Assembly (NCBI GenBank): GCA_934402375.1
Contig: CAKRUB010000038.1
Span: forward strand, 1-25,570
Origin: an uncultured Acetatifactor sp.
Lineage (GTDB): Bacteria; Bacillota; Clostridia; Lachnospirales; Lachnospiraceae
Length of the DNA stretch: 25,570 bases
Direction: 5' to 3'
The notes beneath the pieces were generated by a model that saw only the letters and a list, made by a program, of their open reading frames with translations, was not told where the DNA came from and did no database searches. The translations under genes were made by a program, and so were the position numbers. This document shows, piece after piece, positions 22,428 to 25,570 of this stretch (position 1 is its first letter; each line of letters opens with the position of its first letter).

Positions 22428-24683
22428 TCATTCGCTATTTTTCAATGCCTCTGCCAACGGCACCTTTTTCACCTTCCGCATGAGTATCCATGCGACCACC
22501 GCATAGGCTGCAATGCCGAGAAACAGCATTTCCGCGAACACGGAGTAGGAGACGTGATATGCCAGATACCCCGAATACTCCCTGAAAATCACAACGCAGA
22601 GCGTCTTCATCAGATAATTTGCAAGCGGTATTGTCACTCCGATCGAAATCAGCACGACAATCGATGTCACCGTGACATACAGCCCGTTGATCTCGCTGTT
22701 ATTGTAGCCAAGTATCTTTGTCATGGAGATGGACTGTGCATTCTTTTCAATAATGATCTTTGCCAGCAGATAAATGATCATCATGAACATAATCACACCG
22801 AACACCTGAAAGATCACCATCATATTCCCCATTGAGATCCTGAGCTGTCTGGAGGTCTTTGTCAGGTCATCCTTTGTGATGACTGTTGCGATCATCCTGT
22901 CGTCTATATCCTCAAGCTCTTCATTGGAGAAATAGCCGTTGAAATATTCCTCGTCCTTGTCAAAGATTTCATTAAATTCTGCCCTCGGCATGAAGATGGC
23001 AAGCGCCGCAGGATAATACAGAATTTCAGATACCTGAAAGCTGTACTCTTTCTCCCCATAGGTCTGTTTCAGTGTTATATTGTCACCCACACGGAGTTGG
23101 TGCTTTTCCGCATAGGCATTGGAGACAGCGATTCCTTCCTCCTGTTTCTCCAGCTCCAGATACCTGCTGTCCTCCTCGACTCCGTAGACTGTGATCTCCT
23201 CGCTCTTTAACCTGCCCTCCAAGGTCTTTAAGCTTCCCGCACAGTATTTCTCCGCCTGGCTGTTCTCCGTCTCAACAGGCATTTTCAGGACATATTGCCG
23301 TTCGCAGATCAGGCTGCCCGTGATGTCCTTCTCGAAGTTATCCAACAGCGGTGCAAACATACAGCCGAACAGCAGAATCGCATTTGCAAAGAAGATCCCG
23401 ATCACGATGGTAATATAGTTCGGGAGATTCTGGAAAATGATCCTGAGACGGAATCTCGTCATGATCTTTATCTTCGTGTTCAGCCGGAAAGCCTTTTTCT
23501 TCTTTCTGCGGCTTAAATCCCTCCGCATAAAGCGCAGTGGGGAAAGACTCAGCTTCTCCCAAAGGACGGTCAATATGATCAGGAACAGAATGATCATCGG
23601 AACGATTGTTGTCTTTACAAACGCCTCGCCATTCCAGAGCGTCACATAGGTCGGAAGGCTGTAGCTTCCGTAATACATGTCGGCAAAAAAGTCCTTCATC
23701 CATGTATAGCCGAGAACATTGCCGGCGATTGCCGCAACCAGCGTCACCAGCATCGGCATCGTCATATAATGTCTCAGTAGCTCTCCTCTGGAATAGCCCG
23801 ACGCCCTGAGCGTGCCAATTACCATGGATTCCTTCATCACCGTATTCGAGGTCGTTATCGCAAAGATAAAGGAAATGATGACCATGACCAGATAAAGGAA
23901 AACCGTCATCGACGCATTATCTCCCTTAATATCATCTCCGGTGAACTGGATTGCCTGATTCCGATACTGTGGGAGGAAATTTGTCACGATAGCTTTTCCG
24001 GAAAGAAGCTTCAGAAAATCCTCCCCCATCTCCTTCGCCTCAGTATCGTCAGCCGGCGCTTTCTCATAAAGCCACGAATAGCTGTAATGCAGCTTATCCG
24101 TGCCAAAATCATCGATACCCTTCTCCGTCATGATTGCGACGCCGAATTTCATTGCATCAAACATCATATCCTGCGCGTTGGAGAAAAGGGCGCTGTAATC
24201 CGAAAGAGCTACGAATCCCGTAATTTCCAGTTCCTTTCCGCCGACCGTCAGGCGATCCCCGACTGCCAGATCGTTATTGTCCGCATACATACGGTCAATC
24301 GCAATTTCATTCTCCTTCTCCGGCATTTTCCCCTTCATCAGGCACACAAGGTCAACCTCTGTCCTGTCCCGGAAAATACGCAGCGTACTTTCTACCTCTT
24401 TGGTCGCCTCCTCGATGTACCAGTTGGGATAGATTTTTACCTCCCCCTCCTGTTCCAGCTCATCCAGCAGCTCCGGCTCTGCCTCTGCTGCCAGTTCAAA
24501 ATTGCCATCCTCAATATTATATTTTTCAAAGCTCTCATCATACGCCGTCGACATGCTGCCGGATGCTACCAGAAAGCCGGACGTTGCGCTGATCATCCCG
24601 AGCAGGAAGAGGAAGAGAACCAGATATTTTCCAAGCTCATCCCGAAGATCTCTCGGGAATCTTTTATGTAATGGATTTCTCAT
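22428..24683 (-). CDS. FtsX-like ABC transporter permease
   Basis: This 751-residue membrane subunit is from the MacB/FtsX-type exporter class. One helix lies near the N-terminus (about 19-43), then a large extracytoplasmic domain to about 255. A block of three helices follows (about 258-375), a fourth near 425 (ITIVIGIFFANAILLFGCMF), then a second outside domain (about 455-620). The last block of three helices is FQVFGVIMFMMIIYLLAKII, VTSIVVLISIGVTIPLANYL and MLFLGIAAYAVVAWILM. The duplicated FtsX layout on one chain is typical of Firmicutes exporters for peptides or lipids. It starts 12 bases after the ATPase stop; its AAGGAGG overlaps that stop codon. Substrate unknown; antimicrobial-peptide resistance is one possibility. 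Confidence 0.9.
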   Translation of the reverse strand: MRNPLHKRFPRDLRDELGKYLVLFLFLLGMISATSGFLVASGSMSTAYDESFEKYNIEDGNFELAAEAEPELLDELEQEGEVKIYPNWYIEEATKEVESTLRIFRDRTEVDLVCLMKGKMPEKENEIAIDRMYADNNDLAVGDRLTVGGKELEITGFVALSDYSALFSNAQDMMFDAMKFGVAIMTEKGIDDFGTDKLHYSYSWLYEKAPADDTEAKEMGEDFLKLLSGKAIVTNFLPQYRNQAIQFTGDDIKGDNASMTVFLYLVMVIISFIFAITTSNTVMKESMVIGTLRASGYSRGELLRHYMTMPMLVTLVAAIAGNVLGYTWMKDFFADMYYGSYSLPTYVTLWNGEAFVKTTIVPMIILFLIILTVLWEKLSLSPLRFMRRDLSRRKKKKAFRLNTKIKIMTRFRLRIIFQNLPNYITIVIGIFFANAILLFGCMFAPLLDNFEKDITGSLICERQYVLKMPVETENSQAEKYCAGSLKTLEGRLKSEEITVYGVEEDSRYLELEKQEEGIAVSNAYAEKHQLRVGDNITLKQTYGEKEYSFQVSEILYYPAALAIFMPRAEFNEIFDKDEEYFNGYFSNEELEDIDDRMIATVITKDDLTKTSRQLRISMGNMMVIFQVFGVIMFMMIIYLLAKIIIEKNAQSISMTKILGYNNSEINGLYVTVTSIVVLISIGVTIPLANYLMKTLCVVIFREYSGYLAYHVSYSVFAEMLFLGIAAYAVVAWILMRKVKKVPLAEALKNSE

Positions 24684-24695
24684 GTCCCGACCTCC

Positions 24696-25394
24696 TTACC
24701 ATTCCAGTTCCGTAGCGGAAATCTTTTCTTCGTTGACATAATCCTTTCGCACGACACCGTCTCTCAGCTTTACGACACGGTCAGCCATCTGCTGGATTGC
24801 ACTGTTATGCGTCACCATGACCACCGTGTTTCCATATTTATGATTCACCTCTTCGATCAGCTTTAAGATTTCCTTCGAGGTATTATAGTCCAGAGCTCCG
24901 GTCGGCTCATCACAGAGCAATATATCGGGATTCTTGACGATTGCCCTGCCGATTGCTGTCCGCTGCTGCTGTCCGCCGGAGAGTTGGTTCGGCAGCTTGT
25001 GCCGGTGCTCATAAAGACCGAGCGTTTTCAGCAGATCGTCCACATCCAACGGATGATCGCTCAGATAAGCGCCAACCTCTATATTCTCCTTGATATTCAG
25101 GTTAGGGATCAAATTATACATCTGGAAAACATAACCGAGATGCTTTCTTCTGTACAGCGTGAGCTGCTTTTCGTCCATCTCTGCGGTCTTCTCGCCATTG
25201 ATGGAGATATAGCCCTCGTCCGCACTGTCGATACCGCCGATAATGTTCAGAAGCGTCGATTTTCCCGAGCCGGAAGGTCCGAGCAGCACACAGATTTCTC
25301 CCTTCCCAATACCGATGTCAATCCCTTTCAGAACCTCGACACGGCTCTCTCCCTCTCCGAAATGTTTTTTTATTCCTTTTATCTCAAGAAACAT
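24696..25394 (-). CDS. ABC transporter ATP-binding protein (LolD/MacB type)
   Basis: This 232-residue ATPase subunit works with the FtsX-like permease encoded next. It has Walker [10 protein letters not shown] at 39-47, a Q-loop in [11 protein letters not shown] (87-97), signature LSGGQQQR at 138-145, Walker B ILLCDEP at 158-164 with the D-loop GALD, and the switch histidine H196 in VVMVTHN. All catalytic residues are present. The family uses ATP to drive a mechanical permease rather than a channel-type transporter. The ATG at 25394 follows AAGGCGGG. Its promoter holds a perfect 18-base palindrome, suggesting control by a TetR-like or similar dimeric repressor; no such gene is in the window. 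Confidence 0.95.
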   Translation of the reverse strand: MFLEIKGIKKHFGEGESRVEVLKGIDIGIGKGEICVLLGPSGSGKSTLLNIIGGIDSADEGYISINGEKTAEMDEKQLTLYRRKHLGYVFQMYNLIPNLNIKENIEVGAYLSDHPLDVDDLLKTLGLYEHRHKLPNQLSGGQQQRTAIGRAIVKNPDILLCDEPTGALDYNTSKEILKLIEEVNHKYGNTVVMVTHNSAIQQMADRVVKLRDGVVRKDYVNEEKISATELEW

Positions 25395-25435
25395 ATTTTT
25401 CCCGCCTTTCCTAAATTATGATAACTTTCGAATTC

Positions 25436-25464
25436 AAGTTAGCACCTGCTAACTCTGATGGCAA
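25436..25464 (-). promoter_or_regulatory. Promoter of the ABC exporter operon
   Basis: TTGCCA (25459-25464), 17 bases, TAACTT (25436-25441) with a TGC extension, about 42 bases before the ATG. It lies entirely downstream of the group II intron end, so the insertion leaves it intact. Confidence 0.65.
25437..25454. promoter_or_regulatory. Palindromic operator in the ABC promoter
   Basis: AGTTAGCA-CC-TGCTAACT, perfect 8-base arms. It covers most of the -10 box and two thirds of the spacer, the position of a repressor site. Confidence 0.7.
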
Positions 25465-25495
25465 GTCCAAATTTCACTATTGAGAAAACCTATCA

Positions 25496-25570
25496 ATCGA
25501 GTAGGAGGCGGTGACTAGCCGCCGTCCTCTCACACCACCGTGCGTACCGTTCGGTACACGGCGGTTTCAA
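25496..25570 (-). mobile_element. Group II intron, 3' end (domains V and VI), partial
   Basis: On the minus strand, 25566-25534 folds as a domain V: nine pairs ACCGCCGTG/CACGGTGGT, a two-base CG bulge, TACC/GGTA and a GAAC loop, with CGC in the catalytic-triad position. Next, 25531-25499 folds as domain VI: GAG/CTC, AGGA/TCCT, GGCGG/CCGCC around the loop CTAGTCA, with an unpaired branch-point A at 25502 six or seven bases before the 3' end (TCGAT or TCGATT). The rest of the intron, including any reverse-transcriptase gene, lies beyond the window. It is in the same orientation as the ABC operon, just upstream of its promoter. Confidence 0.88.

Overview
The window looks like chromosome of a Gram-positive anaerobe of the Clostridia, most likely a Lachnospiraceae-type gut bacterium. 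The reasons are the UPF0735/PheB-like ACT gene beside hom and aspartate kinase, AGGAGG-type ribosome sites, several promoters with an extended TGC before the -10 box, a CIRCE heat-shock operator, and intergenic repeats. This is inference from gene content; no rRNA or species marker is present.

Bases 1 to about 2550 are clearly AT-richer than the rest and look like accessory DNA. They hold a RelE-type toxin with a downstream antitoxin, a ribbon-helix-helix regulator, six copies of a 12-base near-palindrome around the module, two small genes broken by stop codons, and an iron-sulfur flavoprotein-like reductase. An 88-base sequence occurs twice (176-263 and 1493-1579) and brackets the toxin module. 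The AT-rich DNA ends at a tRNA-Leu(AAG) gene. Beside that tRNA lies a structured element carrying two blocks of the tRNA 3' half split by about 63 bases.

Bases 2716 to 13824 are core genome: tRNA-Leu; an ACT-regulator/homoserine dehydrogenase/aspartate kinase operon; a membrane diguanylate cyclase; glyA; a divergent lipid kinase and a PAP2-family membrane phosphatase; mutY overlapping a family 2 glycosyltransferase; and an aldo/keto reductase.

Bases 13829 to 25570 hold a GH43-like glycosidase downstream of a large lipoprotein that joins a propeller-like region to a solute-binding domain. Next come a DnaJ-like cochaperone, a 151-base palindromic element, and a CIRCE-controlled Hsp20. Then there is a P1B-type metal ATPase with an unusual Ser-Cys-Ala membrane motif paired with a small one-helix protein, and an FtsX-type ABC exporter with a palindromic operator inside its promoter. 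The right edge is the 3' end (domains V and VI) of a group II intron entering on the minus strand.

No single complete novel system is proved here. The best leads are the repeat-bracketed toxin module with its operator array, the 151-base palindromic element, the split tRNA fragment, and the atypical metal ATPase with its small partner.
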